Positions 7,921 through 15,924 are shown, numbered from the stretch's first letter. The stretch is DNA of 20,519 nt from Desulfobacterales bacterium HSG17 (GCA_030377945.1 JAUCGD010000045.1:1-20519); one strand, 5' to 3'. Notes: generated by a model not told the origin, from the sequence alone. A program made the numbers and translations.

Positions 7921-9816
7921 TTGTCAAAAATATCCTTAAAAAAGAAGATTTTTGTGCTGACAATTATTATCAGCATAATTCCGCTTATATTATTTTTTTA
8001 TTTAAACAAGAATAGAACCGATTTGCTTAAACTGTCATTGGAAAATCTTTTAAATCCCATTTCATCTACTCTTTTGACCGGTAAAAAAAATAATCTAAAG
8101 GTTAAAAAAGATTTTATATTTCTTAATGAAAATTATAATACTTCTTCTGAGAATTATAAAAAAATAAGCTGGAACTCTCATCAGATGCTCATTAGTGATA
8201 TGGAAACCTTTAACAGGGAAATCCGGTCAAGAGTTGAAATACAGGGAAAGCTTGTCAGCGATATGGTAGAACATTTAATAATATCCTCAATTAATATAAA
8301 AATGGAGCAGGATCAAAAAAAATGGGAACTTATTGAACAAAGAAAGCAGTTTAAAGATTTTCTTGAAACAAAAACCCTGGATCATATAGAATATTTTGGA
8401 GAATATCTTGAAGAATTTAACAGCCTGTTTCCTCCTGATAATAGATTTGAACTTCCATATTTTGAGGAATATATTAATGAACATCTTTTGCTTGAAGTTG
8501 AGAAAAGCGGTTACAGGCTGGCAGTCTATATTGAAGGAGTTCTTAAATTATCCAGCTTTAAAGATGAATCAGGGAACCCGGTTCCAATGCCCAATGCCTC
8601 AAATCTAAAAATTTCATCTGCTTATGAAAAAATCCTGGGTCGTCATTATTTTCTTTCATACCGTTTGTTACGTGATGAGTCAGGATTTGATATTGGCCGT
8701 ATTATTGTGGCACTGGATATAGAGGATTTTATAAAAAACCAGGAGCAGATGAAAAATAAAGCGGATTTGTTACAATCTGAATTTGCCATGCTGCAAACAG
8801 AGCAGGAAAAGCTAAAGAAACAAGCATCTGAATCAGGAAAATTTGTTGAAGAAAGTATTGAACACCAGGCAGGCTTAATTGAAAATGCTTTAAATTCACT
8901 TAAGCAGACCCTTGAAGAGATTACAGCCCATACCCAAAGGATGTTCAAGTATTCTATCATATTAATGACCTGCTCTGCCATACTGCTTGGTTTTTTATCT
9001 TTTTTCATGTCTTCCACAATTGCCAATCCCATACACAAAATTATTGAAAGCCTGGGCCAAAGTGCCAAACAAATTCAGGCAGGTTCGGACAACCTGGCTC
9101 TTTCAAGTCAAATCCTGGCAAAAGGAGCAGCAGGACAAAGCACTGCTGTTGTTGAAACATCTTCAGCACTTGAGCAGTTATCTGCTGCCATGAACAGGAA
9201 TATGGAAGATGCCGGAGATTCTGAAAAATCCATGGAAAGCACAATAAAGCTTTTGCAGGAAATGCAGAAAATTCAGGCCAAACTCAATAATTTAATGGAT
9301 GATGTCAGTAAATCAGGACAGGAAACATTTAAAATTGTTACAAAGATAGATGAAATTGCATTTCAGACCAATCTCCTGGCTTTAAACGCATCAATAGAAG
9401 CAGCCAGGGCAGGTGAAGCAGGGGCAGGTTTTGCAGTTGTTGCCAATGAAGTTAATAATCTTTCTTCAGGTTCAGCAGATGCTGCAAAAAATACAGGGGA
9501 TATGATCGGTAAAACCGTAAAAGAAATACAGTCAGGCACAAATCTTTTAAGCGAGACTCAAAAACCCTTTGCCCAGGCCATGAAAAGCATTGAAAAAACA
9601 GCTCAACTGGTCCACAATATTACAGCAGGTTCAAGAGAGCAGGTTCAGGGGATTGAGTCTGTAAATACTGCCATGAATGAGATTGATAATGTAACTCATC
9701 AGATAGAGACAGCTTCCCAGGAAACTGCTGCTGCTTCCAGGGAAATGAGCGTACATGCTGAAAATATGAATATGATTATTAATAAATTAAATACACTGAT
9801 TAAAGGGCATAAATAA
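7921..9816 (+). CDS. Methyl-accepting chemotaxis protein
   Basis: The product has 631 residues and starts at TTG. TM1 is about 9-28, a large and mostly helical extracytoplasmic sensor region spans about 29-343, and TM2 is about 344-366. TM2 runs directly into the cytoplasmic helices with only a short HAMP-like stretch (TIANPIHKIIESLGQSAKQI), then a methylation helix bundle. The highly conserved signalling tip is IDEIAFQTNLLALNASIEAA (from 476), followed by RAGEAG and GFAVVANEV. The C terminus has no CheR-docking pentapeptide (it ends LIKGHK). It controls CheA through CheW and hence motility or another Che-type output. The gene lies 22 bp after the binding-protein gene, almost surely in one operon, so the sensor region may read the loaded binding protein. 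I do not recognise the sensor fold. Confidence 0.92.
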   Translation: MSKISLKKKIFVLTIIISIIPLILFFYLNKNRTDLLKLSLENLLNPISSTLLTGKKNNLKVKKDFIFLNENYNTSSENYKKISWNSHQMLISDMETFNREIRSRVEIQGKLVSDMVEHLIISSINIKMEQDQKKWELIEQRKQFKDFLETKTLDHIEYFGEYLEEFNSLFPPDNRFELPYFEEYINEHLLLEVEKSGYRLAVYIEGVLKLSSFKDESGNPVPMPNASNLKISSAYEKILGRHYFLSYRLLRDESGFDIGRIIVALDIEDFIKNQEQMKNKADLLQSEFAMLQTEQEKLKKQASESGKFVEESIEHQAGLIENALNSLKQTLEEITAHTQRMFKYSIILMTCSAILLGFLSFFMSSTIANPIHKIIESLGQSAKQIQAGSDNLALSSQILAKGAAGQSTAVVETSSALEQLSAAMNRNMEDAGDSEKSMESTIKLLQEMQKIQAKLNNLMDDVSKSGQETFKIVTKIDEIAFQTNLLALNASIEAARAGEAGAGFAVVANEVNNLSSGSADAAKNTGDMIGKTVKEIQSGTNLLSETQKPFAQAMKSIEKTAQLVHNITAGSREQVQGIESVNTAMNEIDNVTHQIETASQETAAASREMSVHAENMNMIINKLNTLIKGHK

Positions 9817-9852
9817 GCACCAAAACAAAAATTTTATAACATCCGTATTGGC

Positions 9853-9881
9853 GGTGCGTTACGGCTATCGCCTAACGCACC
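9853..9881. repeat. Palindromic repeat GGTGCGTTA/TAACGCACC
   Basis: A perfect 9-bp stem (9853-9861 with 9873-9881) continues, after one bulged C, as GGC/GCC around a 4-base loop. It starts 36 bp after the chemoreceptor stop, so it could also end transcription or protect the mRNA, but no T-tract follows. This motif type is common in intergenic regions of many proteobacteria. Confidence 0.7.
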
Positions 9882-9910
9882 CTACTGTGGAAATAAGTTT
9901 TGTAGTTAAA

Positions 9911-9995
9911 AATCCCCCCTTGAGGGGGGCAGGGGGGTGTCTAACACAGTATTTCTGTTCAAAAACACCCCCCTTGCCCCCCTCAAGGGGGGAAT
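9911..9995. repeat. Nested G/C-tract inverted repeat
   Basis: The arms (9911-9940 and 9965-9995) are inverted copies that differ by one base and one indel. Each arm contains its own palindrome CCCCCCTTGAGGGGGG (or its CTCAAG form), and a 24-base AT-rich loop separates them. The runs of six G or C could form very stable stems or G-quadruplexes. It is non-coding, lying 53 bp before the next gene. Apart from this and the preceding palindrome, the 232-bp gap shows nothing else. Confidence 0.8.
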
Positions 9996-10048
9996 AAAAA
10001 GGTAAATTTTATTTCCGATAATGTCTAATAAACAAAAAGGAGAAAAAA

Positions 10049-10402
10049 ATGTCAAAAGATCTGAAAACAAAAATCAAAGAATCCATTCAAAATCTTACAA
10101 CCCTTGAAATTATAACAGCAGTTGGGCAGGTCAAGCATAAATCAAAGGGTGATACAGAAGAAAATCAAAACAGTCTTCCTGATCTTGATTATGAACATGA
10201 GCCAAAGATAATACTCACAAAAATTGATCTGCTCCAGGGAGATATAAAAACTGTTTATAATGAGGAATTTGTTACAGGAAATTATCAAAATTTAAGGGAT
10301 TTTCATGCAGAACGTGAAAAACAGGGGTATGAGATTATACAAAAAAATATCAATGCTCTTGAAAGACTTCTCAATCTTGTAAATGCTCATTCAGAGGCTT
10401 AG
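10049..10402 (+). CDS. Hypothetical cytosolic protein, first of a three-gene cassette
   Basis: The product has 117 residues, with AAGGAG (10037-10042) 6 bases before the ATG. It has no signal peptide, membrane helix, Cys cluster or NTPase motif. It contains the segment TTLEIITAVGQV (about 16-27), a polar linker, KIILTKIDLLQGDIKTVYNEE, and a C-terminal charged helix (REKQGYEIIQKNINALERLL). The alternation of beta and helix suggests a small folded adaptor or structural protein. Only 2 bp separate it from the next gene, so the two are surely co-transcribed. I do not recognise the family. Confidence 0.8.
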   Translation: MSKDLKTKIKESIQNLTTLEIITAVGQVKHKSKGDTEENQNSLPDLDYEHEPKIILTKIDLLQGDIKTVYNEEFVTGNYQNLRDFHAEREKQGYEIIQKNINALERLLNLVNAHSEA

Positions 10403-10404
10403 TC

Positions 10405-11100
10405 ATGGGTGATTTATCAGAAAGGCTTAAAGATTTTTTTGATGAACTGACCCATATTGAAGTCAATACGATTATTAAACCCAATATGACAGGGAGAAAA
10501 ATGCCCAAACCCCGTCATGCTATTATAGAAATTGCAAAAAAATACCGATTAAAGCTGGTTGAACTGGGCTATCCTCTTGCAGATGAAGAAAATGTTAAGC
10601 CGGGGTGCTACAAATCCTTTGACATGATTCGCGAAAAAGCAAATGAAGCCATTAAAAATTTTGAAAAAAAAGCTGATCAAAAACATTTGTCCTTGGAGGA
10701 AGAAGAGGAACTGGTCATGCTTTTTCGCATTAAAAGCATGTCTGACCAGGTAAAAGGTATATTTAATGCCCTGAAATTGAGAAATATTGAATCATGGGAT
10801 AATGATTTTTCCCATGATGAAGTAGAAAAAATACAAATGGATCTGCCCCTGGAAACAGGTGAGATTATAATGATACGAAAAATATGGGAAATGGGGCTGG
10901 AACAGATTGCCATGCAGACTGTTGTTCAACTGGACGGGGATGTAGTAACAAGGATAAAACCCAAATATGCTGATGAAAACAGCAGGGTTATCCATAATAT
11001 ACATAACCAGGGGGTAACAATTTCCCTGAATTTCTGGTCTGAGTTGATTAATATTGTTAAAGATTTTCTCCATGTTTTTGTAAAGAAAAAGAAAACTTGA
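10405..11100 (+). CDS. Hypothetical protein, second of a three-gene cassette
   Basis: The product has 231 residues. AGAGG (10393-10397), inside the end of the upstream gene, is its likely ribosome site. It is mostly helical and charged, with no signal peptide or catalytic motif that I can see. The stretch METGE-like DLPLETGEIIMIRKIWEMGL (about 148-167) and the QLDGDVVTRI segment look like a beta-sandwich-like core. The C terminus (ISLNFWSELINIVKDFLHVF, then VKKKKT) is amphipathic and basic, which could be a membrane-surface anchor next to the two-TM protein encoded downstream. It starts 2 bp after the first cassette gene and ends 4 bp before the third. Function unknown. Confidence 0.8.
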   Translation: MGDLSERLKDFFDELTHIEVNTIIKPNMTGRKMPKPRHAIIEIAKKYRLKLVELGYPLADEENVKPGCYKSFDMIREKANEAIKNFEKKADQKHLSLEEEEELVMLFRIKSMSDQVKGIFNALKLRNIESWDNDFSHDEVEKIQMDLPLETGEIIMIRKIWEMGLEQIAMQTVVQLDGDVVTRIKPKYADENSRVIHNIHNQGVTISLNFWSELINIVKDFLHVFVKKKKT

Positions 11101-11104
11101 AAAA

Positions 11105-11524
11105 ATGAGTGTAAAAAAAAATACTGCTGTTTTTTTTCAGTTACTTATGCCGGACGGACTTGAGATCATAACCAGGGCAAAGGCCGGGGATGAAATTCTT
11201 GTGAGGACAATAATTCACCCTGGCAGCCTGATAAGCCATGTGACTGAAAAAGCTCTTGAAACTCCTGGAATTTGTAATAAACATTTTAACTCAATATATG
11301 ATAAACTTGAAAGTATAAAAGGATTTAGAAAATATCTGAATTTTCTTATTCAAGGATTGCAGATACTCAGCCTTATCCTCACTTGTTTTCTTTGGTGGAA
11401 AGGTGAACAAGGAGATATGAGATTTCTCATTATTGCTTTTGGCTTCAGCATATTCTCACTTATGGCAAAAACCATGTTAAGATTGATGATAACATATTAT
11501 ATCAGGCGTAAAATAAAAATTTAA
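11105..11524 (+). CDS. Hypothetical two-TM membrane protein, third of the cassette
   Basis: The product has 139 residues. The N-terminal soluble part (about 1-78) includes LLMPDGLEIITRAKAGDEILVRT. Two hydrophobic helices follow, roughly 80-97 (LIQGLQILSLILTCFLWW) and 102-120 (MRFLIIAFGFSIFSLMAKT), and a basic tail (YYIRRKIKI). The positive-inside pattern puts both ends in the cytosol. The ribosome site is weak (A-rich), so translation probably depends on coupling with the gene 4 bp upstream. It may anchor the other two cassette products at the membrane; that is inference from gene order only. Confidence 0.78.
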   Translation: MSVKKNTAVFFQLLMPDGLEIITRAKAGDEILVRTIIHPGSLISHVTEKALETPGICNKHFNSIYDKLESIKGFRKYLNFLIQGLQILSLILTCFLWWKGEQGDMRFLIIAFGFSIFSLMAKTMLRLMITYYIRRKIKI

Positions 11525-11531
11525 TATTTTC

Positions 11532-11568
11532 CAGAAAACATAAAAACAGAAAAACAGAAAACATAAAA
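11532..11568. repeat. 14-bp direct repeat in an A-rich spacer
   Basis: CAGAAAACATAAAA occurs at 11532-11545 and 11555-11568, in the 59-bp gap before the lipase-like gene. It may be simple A-rich slippage; a regulatory role is only possible. Confidence 0.45.
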
Positions 11569-11583
11569 CCAGGAATCGTAAAA

Positions 11584-12330
11584 ATGATAATTTCAAAATT
11601 AAAGCATAAAAAATTTCATCTGCCCTTTATTTTCTTTCTTGCTCTCATTCTTTCAGCCTGTGCAAAGGTTTCCGCTATTCCCGCAAAAAAGGAATGCGTA
11701 GTTTTATTGCACGGTATGGGCAGAACATCCTTTTCCATGAGCAAGCTGGATAAATTTTTGTCAGCAAAAGGGTATCAGACTGTAAACTTCGGCTATCCTT
11801 CCACTAAGGAAACAGTAAAAGATATTGCAGAAAAATATATACCCCAGGCAATTGACAGGTGCAATGAGTTACAGCCTGAAAAAATTCATTTTGTTACTCA
11901 TTCCCTTGGAGGAATTGTTGTCCGTCAATATCTTCAGACCAATTCACTGCCTTATGGAAGCAGGATTGTCATGATAAGTCCGCCCAGTAAAGGAAGTGAA
12001 CTTGTGGATTATTTGAAAGATTTCTGGCTGTATAAATGGATGAACGGTCCCCCAGGACAAGAACTTGGAACAGGCCCAAACAGCACTCCCAATACCTTAC
12101 TGCCTGTTAATGCTGAAATTGGCATAATAACAGGAGATAAAAGCTTTAACCCAATGTTTTCTCAACTAATACCAGGGCCTGATGACGGCAAGGTTTCAGT
12201 GGAAAGATCAAAGCTGGAAGAAATGCAGGATTTCATAGTCATACCCGCAACCCACACCTTTATAATGAAAAACTCGACTGCACTTAAACAGGTATTATAT
12301 TTTCTGGAGAACGGAAAATTCAAGAAGTAA
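11584..12330 (+). CDS. Lipoprotein alpha/beta hydrolase (lipase/esterase-like)
   Basis: The product has 248 residues. The N terminus is a lipoprotein signal peptide with lipobox LSAC (C26), so the enzyme is tethered to a membrane on the periplasmic side. The fold motifs are VVLLHGMG (oxyanion loop, 43-46), the nucleophile elbow THSLGG (S107), an Asp in GPDDGKV (D200 or D201) and the catalytic His in PATHTFIM (H224), giving a complete Ser-Asp-His triad. It likely hydrolyses an ester or lipid; the substrate cannot be told. The ribosome site is poor (AGGA at about 11571-11574). It follows the three-gene cassette after 59 bp and precedes the Cys-rich miniprotein, so it is probably part of one transcript, though the spacing leaves room for its own promoter. 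Confidence 0.88.
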   Translation: MIISKLKHKKFHLPFIFFLALILSACAKVSAIPAKKECVVLLHGMGRTSFSMSKLDKFLSAKGYQTVNFGYPSTKETVKDIAEKYIPQAIDRCNELQPEKIHFVTHSLGGIVVRQYLQTNSLPYGSRIVMISPPSKGSELVDYLKDFWLYKWMNGPPGQELGTGPNSTPNTLLPVNAEIGIITGDKSFNPMFSQLIPGPDDGKVSVERSKLEEMQDFIVIPATHTFIMKNSTALKQVLYFLENGKFKK

Positions 12331-12343
12331 AAACGTATGTAGT

Positions 12344-12359
12344 GAGAGCTTTAGCGCTC
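12344..12359. repeat. Short hairpin between the hydrolase and Cys-rich genes
   Basis: GAGAGC (12344-12349) pairs with GCGCTC (12354-12359) apart from one mismatch, with a TTTA loop, followed by CAAAAATTGTT. It may be a degenerate dispersed repeat or a weak attenuator within the cluster. Confidence 0.4.
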
Positions 12360-12386
12360 AAAAATTGTTAAATACGGAGGTGAAAT

Positions 12387-12566
12387 ATGCCTTTTATAAC
12401 AATGCCGGGTGTGGTCGGAAAAATCTGGGTCCCGGATGAACAACCCGGACATTTGAAAAAACAAAATTGCAAAGACTGTTTTTCCTGCCAGAATTGCAGT
12501 GATGACAGGTGCAGCTTGTGCAGGGGAGAATCTGGGAAATATTGCACGCATAATGGGAAAAAATAA
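12387..12566 (+). CDS. 59-residue Cys-rich miniprotein
   Basis: A short gene with an excellent ribosome site (GGAGGTG, 12376-12382) 4 bases before the ATG, encoding 59 residues. The first 27 residues are Pro/Gly-rich (MPFITMPGVVGKIWVP). The rest holds seven Cys: C28, C31, C34, C37, C42, C45 and C53, spaced C-x2-C-x2-C-x2-C-x4-C-x2-C-x7-C, plus H55. This could bind Zn2+ or an iron-sulfur cluster; I cannot decide which. No signal peptide. It ends 16 bp before the first AAA/nuclease gene, so coupling is likely. A longer frame of that downstream gene overlaps it, but the miniprotein frame has the better ribosome site. Confidence 0.65.
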   Translation: MPFITMPGVVGKIWVPDEQPGHLKKQNCKDCFSCQNCSDDRCSLCRGESGKYCTHNGKK

Positions 12567-12582
12567 AAAAGGAAAATTTATC

Positions 12583-14169
12583 ATGCGAAAATTTTCATCA
12601 TATGGGCCAATAAACAAAACTCTGCATTATTACGTTCCCAGGAAAGAGCTGATTGCCAGGGCTAAAAATCAACTGCTGGGAGAGAAGCTGGATGCAGGAG
12701 GGCATTATATAACAGTCTGGGCACCCCGTCAGGCCGGGAAATCCTGGGTTATGCAGCAGATACTCTGGGATTTGTTTAATGACGAGCGGTTTCATGTGCT
12801 GAAACTTAACCTTGAGCATTTGAAAATGACCAAAGACCCTGACAGGATTGTCAGGGATATTGCAGGAAGTATTATCAGGGAACTTGGAATGCAGAATGTA
12901 TCTGTAAATATTATGGATGACTTTCATGCCCTTTTTTCAAACTGCACTCTTGATAAACCCCTTGTTTTAATTATGGATGAATTTGATGCTCTGCCAGAAG
13001 AGGCCATCAGTGGTATTGTGAGTGTATTGCGCAATATTTATAACCATCGCCAGGACGATCTGAATCCTTCTTTCAAAAAAAAATATCTGCTTCACAGCGT
13101 TGCTCTTATAGGTGTTCGCAGTGTTTTAGGCATTGAAAATGCCAAAAGTTCGCCCTTTAATGTGCAGCGCAGCCTGCATATTCCCAATCTTACCTTTGAA
13201 GAAGTTGAAAGCATGTTTAAATGGTATGAAAAGGAAAGCGGGCAGAAAATTGACCAGGAAATTATTGACCGGATATTTTATGAAACAAAGGGACAGCCCG
13301 GTCTTGTGTCCTGGCTTGGGGAACTGCTTACGGAAACATATAACAAAGAACCTGATCGGCCCATTCTAATAAAAGATTTTAATTATATGTTTTTAAGAGC
13401 TTTGAACCTGCTGCCCAATAACAATATAACAAATATCATCAGCAAGGCAAAAAAAGAGCCTTATAAGAACATTGTCCTGGAATTATTCAGGACCCAAAGA
13501 AAAATGCACTTTGCTTTTGATGATGAACCCATGAATTTTCTGTATATGAACGGGGTAATTGATACAGATGAAACCGATGAAAATATCTATGTTAAATTTC
13601 CCAACCCCCTGGTTCAAAAAAGGCTGTTTAATTATTTTGCCCGCGATCTTTTTCAACATATGGGCAAGCTTCATGAACCTTTTGAAGATATTTCAGATAC
13701 AATATCTCAGGATAATCTTAATGTCAAAAATCTCCTCCGCCGGCATGAACAGCACATAATAAAAAACAGGGAATGGCTGCTCAAAGATGTTCCCCGCAGA
13801 AAAGATATGAGGATATTTGAGGCTGTCTTTCATTTTAACCTGTATCGTTATTTATGCGATTTTCTGGACATGAAAAGAGCAAAGGTATATCCTGAATTCC
13901 CAACCGGCAACGGCAGGGTTGATCTTCTTATTAAACACAATGAAAAACATTATGCCATTGAAGTTAAATCATATACAGACAATTTCGGATATACTGAAGC
14001 TTTAAACCAGGCTGCCAGATACGGAAAAAAGCTGGGCCTTGCAGAAATTTTTCTGGTATTTTTTGTTGAATATATTGATGATAAAAACAGGGAGATTTAT
14101 GAGAAGGATTATGAGGATGAAGAGACCGGGGTTATTGTTAAGCCGGTGTTTGTGGAAACCGGGGAATAA
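12583..14169 (+). CDS. AAA-type ATPase with C-terminal PD-(D/E)XK domain (copy 1)
   Basis: The product has 528 residues from ATG 12583, chosen because the paralogue downstream begins with the same MRKFSSYGP; an upstream in-frame start at 12499 would run through the miniprotein gene. Walker A is APRQAGKS (47-54), Walker B is LVLIMDEFD (D132, E133), and GVRSVLGIEN is a sensor-like segment. The middle part (about 230-400) is helical or winged-helix. The C-terminal domain has a conserved E413 in RIFEAVFHFN, then D447 (GRVD) and E460-V-K462 (YAIEVKS), the PD-(D/E)XK nuclease core. Many such ATPase-nuclease fusions occur in bacteria without known function; defence or mobile-element roles are proposed for relatives. 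Copy 2 follows after 29 bp. Confidence 0.88.
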   Translation: MRKFSSYGPINKTLHYYVPRKELIARAKNQLLGEKLDAGGHYITVWAPRQAGKSWVMQQILWDLFNDERFHVLKLNLEHLKMTKDPDRIVRDIAGSIIRELGMQNVSVNIMDDFHALFSNCTLDKPLVLIMDEFDALPEEAISGIVSVLRNIYNHRQDDLNPSFKKKYLLHSVALIGVRSVLGIENAKSSPFNVQRSLHIPNLTFEEVESMFKWYEKESGQKIDQEIIDRIFYETKGQPGLVSWLGELLTETYNKEPDRPILIKDFNYMFLRALNLLPNNNITNIISKAKKEPYKNIVLELFRTQRKMHFAFDDEPMNFLYMNGVIDTDETDENIYVKFPNPLVQKRLFNYFARDLFQHMGKLHEPFEDISDTISQDNLNVKNLLRRHEQHIIKNREWLLKDVPRRKDMRIFEAVFHFNLYRYLCDFLDMKRAKVYPEFPTGNGRVDLLIKHNEKHYAIEVKSYTDNFGYTEALNQAARYGKKLGLAEIFLVFFVEYIDDKNREIYEKDYEDEETGVIVKPVFVETGE

Positions 14170-14198
14170 AATTGTAAAAAAAAATACAGGATTTTATC

Positions 14199-15794
14199 AT
14201 GCGAAAATTTTCATCATATGGACCCATTGACAAAGATTTGCACTATTATGTGCCCAGAAAAGAACTGATTGACACAGCTAACAATCAACTGTTAGGAAAA
14301 ACACCTGACAAAAAAGGCGGGCATTATATTACAGTCTGGGCACCACGTCAGGCCGGGAAATCCTGGGTTATGCAGCAGATACTCTGGGATTTGCAGAAAG
14401 ATGAGCGATTTCATGTGCTGAAACTTAACCTTGAGCATTTGAAAATGACCAAAGACCCTGACCGGATTGTCAGGGATATTGCAGGGAGTATTATCAGGGA
14501 ACTGGGGATACAGAATGTATCTGTCAATGTTCTGGATGATTTTCACACCCTGTTTTCAAACTGCAATCTTGATAAACCCCTGGTTTTGATTATGGATGAA
14601 TTTGATGCCCTGGCAGAAGATGCTATCAGCGGGATTGTAGGTGTATTTCGCAATATATATAACCATCGCCAGGATGACCCGAATCCATCCTTTAAGAAAA
14701 AATATCTGCTCCACAGTGTAGCTCTTATTGGTGTTCGCAGTGTTTTAGGTATTGAAAATACTAAAGGCTCGCCTTTTAATGTGCAGCGCAGCCTGCATAT
14801 TCCCAACCTTGACTTTGAAGAGGTTGAGAGTATGTTTAAATGGTATGAAAACGAGAGCGGGCAGAAGGTTGACCAGGACGTTATTGACCGGATATTTTAT
14901 GAAGCACAGGGACAGCCGGGCATTACTTCATGGATTGGGGAATTGCTTACTGAAACATATAATAATGAGCCTGACCGTCCGATTTCCATGCGTCGGTTTG
15001 ATATTGCCTATGCACATGCAACAGATATTCTGCCTAACAGCAATATTATTAATATTATCAGCAAGGCCATACAGGAGGAACCCTGTAAAAATTTGATACT
15101 CAAATTATTCAGAACCGAGCGAAAGCTTCCTTTTAAATATGATAATCCCATAATTAACTTTTTATATATGAACGGTGTTATTGATTTTGAAACAGAAGAT
15201 GAAACAAATTTTTTTGCCAGATTTCCATGTCCTTTTATCCAGAAGCGGTTGTTTAATTTTTTTGCTTATGAACTTTTTGATGAAATGGGCAGACTTCGGG
15301 AACCTTTTGAGGATATTTCAGACACTATTACTAAAGACAGCTTGAATATCCGCAAGCTCATGCACCGCCATGAACAGCATTTGATAAAAAATAAGAACTG
15401 GATGCTAAAAGATGCTCCGCGCAGGAAAGACATGAGGATATTTGAGGCTGTATTTCATTTTAATCTTTTTCGATATCTCTGTGATTTTCTGGATATGAAA
15501 GAGGCAAAGGTTTATCCTGAATTTCCCACTGGCAACGGCAGGGTTGATATTATTATAGAGTATGCAGGACAAATCTATGCACTTGAAGTTAAATCCTTTG
15601 CAGATCAAAGCAAATACGCACAGGCTTTGGAACAGGCTGCACAATATGGGAAACAATTACATCTTTCTGAGATTTCACTGGTTTTTTTCATAGAATATAT
15701 TGATGATAAAAACAGGGAGGTTTTTGAAAAGGATTATGAGGATGAAGAGACAGGGGTTATTGTGAAGCCGGTTTTTGTGGAAACTGGGGAGTAA
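14199..15794 (+). CDS. AAA-type ATPase with C-terminal PD-(D/E)XK domain (copy 2)
   Basis: The product has 531 residues and is a tandem paralogue of the preceding gene; by eye about three quarters of residues match. All motifs are intact: Walker A APRQAGKS (48-55), Walker B MDEFD (D133, E134), D450 (GRVD) and E463-V-K465 (YALEVKS). The first 23 codons and the last 28 or so codons are nearly identical at the DNA level to copy 1, while the middle of the protein (about 285-365, where ILPNSNIINIISKA and MRRFDIAYAHATD differ) diverges most. This suggests duplication followed by specialisation of the central region, perhaps with gene conversion at the ends. The ribosome site is modest (AGGA). It could form hetero-oligomers with copy 1. 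Confidence 0.88.
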   Translation: MRKFSSYGPIDKDLHYYVPRKELIDTANNQLLGKTPDKKGGHYITVWAPRQAGKSWVMQQILWDLQKDERFHVLKLNLEHLKMTKDPDRIVRDIAGSIIRELGIQNVSVNVLDDFHTLFSNCNLDKPLVLIMDEFDALAEDAISGIVGVFRNIYNHRQDDPNPSFKKKYLLHSVALIGVRSVLGIENTKGSPFNVQRSLHIPNLDFEEVESMFKWYENESGQKVDQDVIDRIFYEAQGQPGITSWIGELLTETYNNEPDRPISMRRFDIAYAHATDILPNSNIINIISKAIQEEPCKNLILKLFRTERKLPFKYDNPIINFLYMNGVIDFETEDETNFFARFPCPFIQKRLFNFFAYELFDEMGRLREPFEDISDTITKDSLNIRKLMHRHEQHLIKNKNWMLKDAPRRKDMRIFEAVFHFNLFRYLCDFLDMKEAKVYPEFPTGNGRVDIIIEYAGQIYALEVKSFADQSKYAQALEQAAQYGKQLHLSEISLVFFIEYIDDKNREVFEKDYEDEETGVIVKPVFVETGE

Positions 15795-15798
15795 TCGT

Positions 15799-15924
15799 AA
15801 GTACCTGGGCATGAATTCCATAACATTTCTTGCAGGGGCAACCCCCTGTGGTTGCCCTCGTTCAAGGGCAGGCACAGGGGCCTGCCCCTACACCTAATGT
15901 TACAAAATATTTACTTAGGTACTT
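15799..15924. repeat. 126-bp imperfect inverted-repeat element
   Basis: The outer arms AAGTACCT (15799-15806) and AGGTACTT (15917-15924) are exact inverted copies. Inside them, TAACATT (15821-15827) matches AATGTTA (15896-15902), and the blocks AGGGGCA, CCCCTGTG and TGCCCT appear in the same order on the opposite strand of the right half, so most of the element is self-complementary. It starts 5 bp after the copy-2 stop. No coding potential. It is MITE- or REP-like and may also end transcription. Confidence 0.75.

Noticed and set aside
7434..7976. 180-codon minus-strand ORF opposite the binding protein and chemoreceptor start
   Set aside because: It is Phe/Ile/Lys-rich translation of antisense AT-rich DNA spanning two well-supported genes on the other strand.
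12499..12582. Upstream extension of the first AAA/nuclease gene to an ATG at 12499
   Set aside because: It would run through the Cys-rich miniprotein in another frame; the paralogue begins with the same MRKFSSYGP that follows ATG 12583, and that is the conserved start.
12583..15794. Calling the tandem AAA genes a transposon-borne pair
   Set aside because: No transposase, target duplication or matching terminal repeats flank both genes; the element at 15799 is on one side only.
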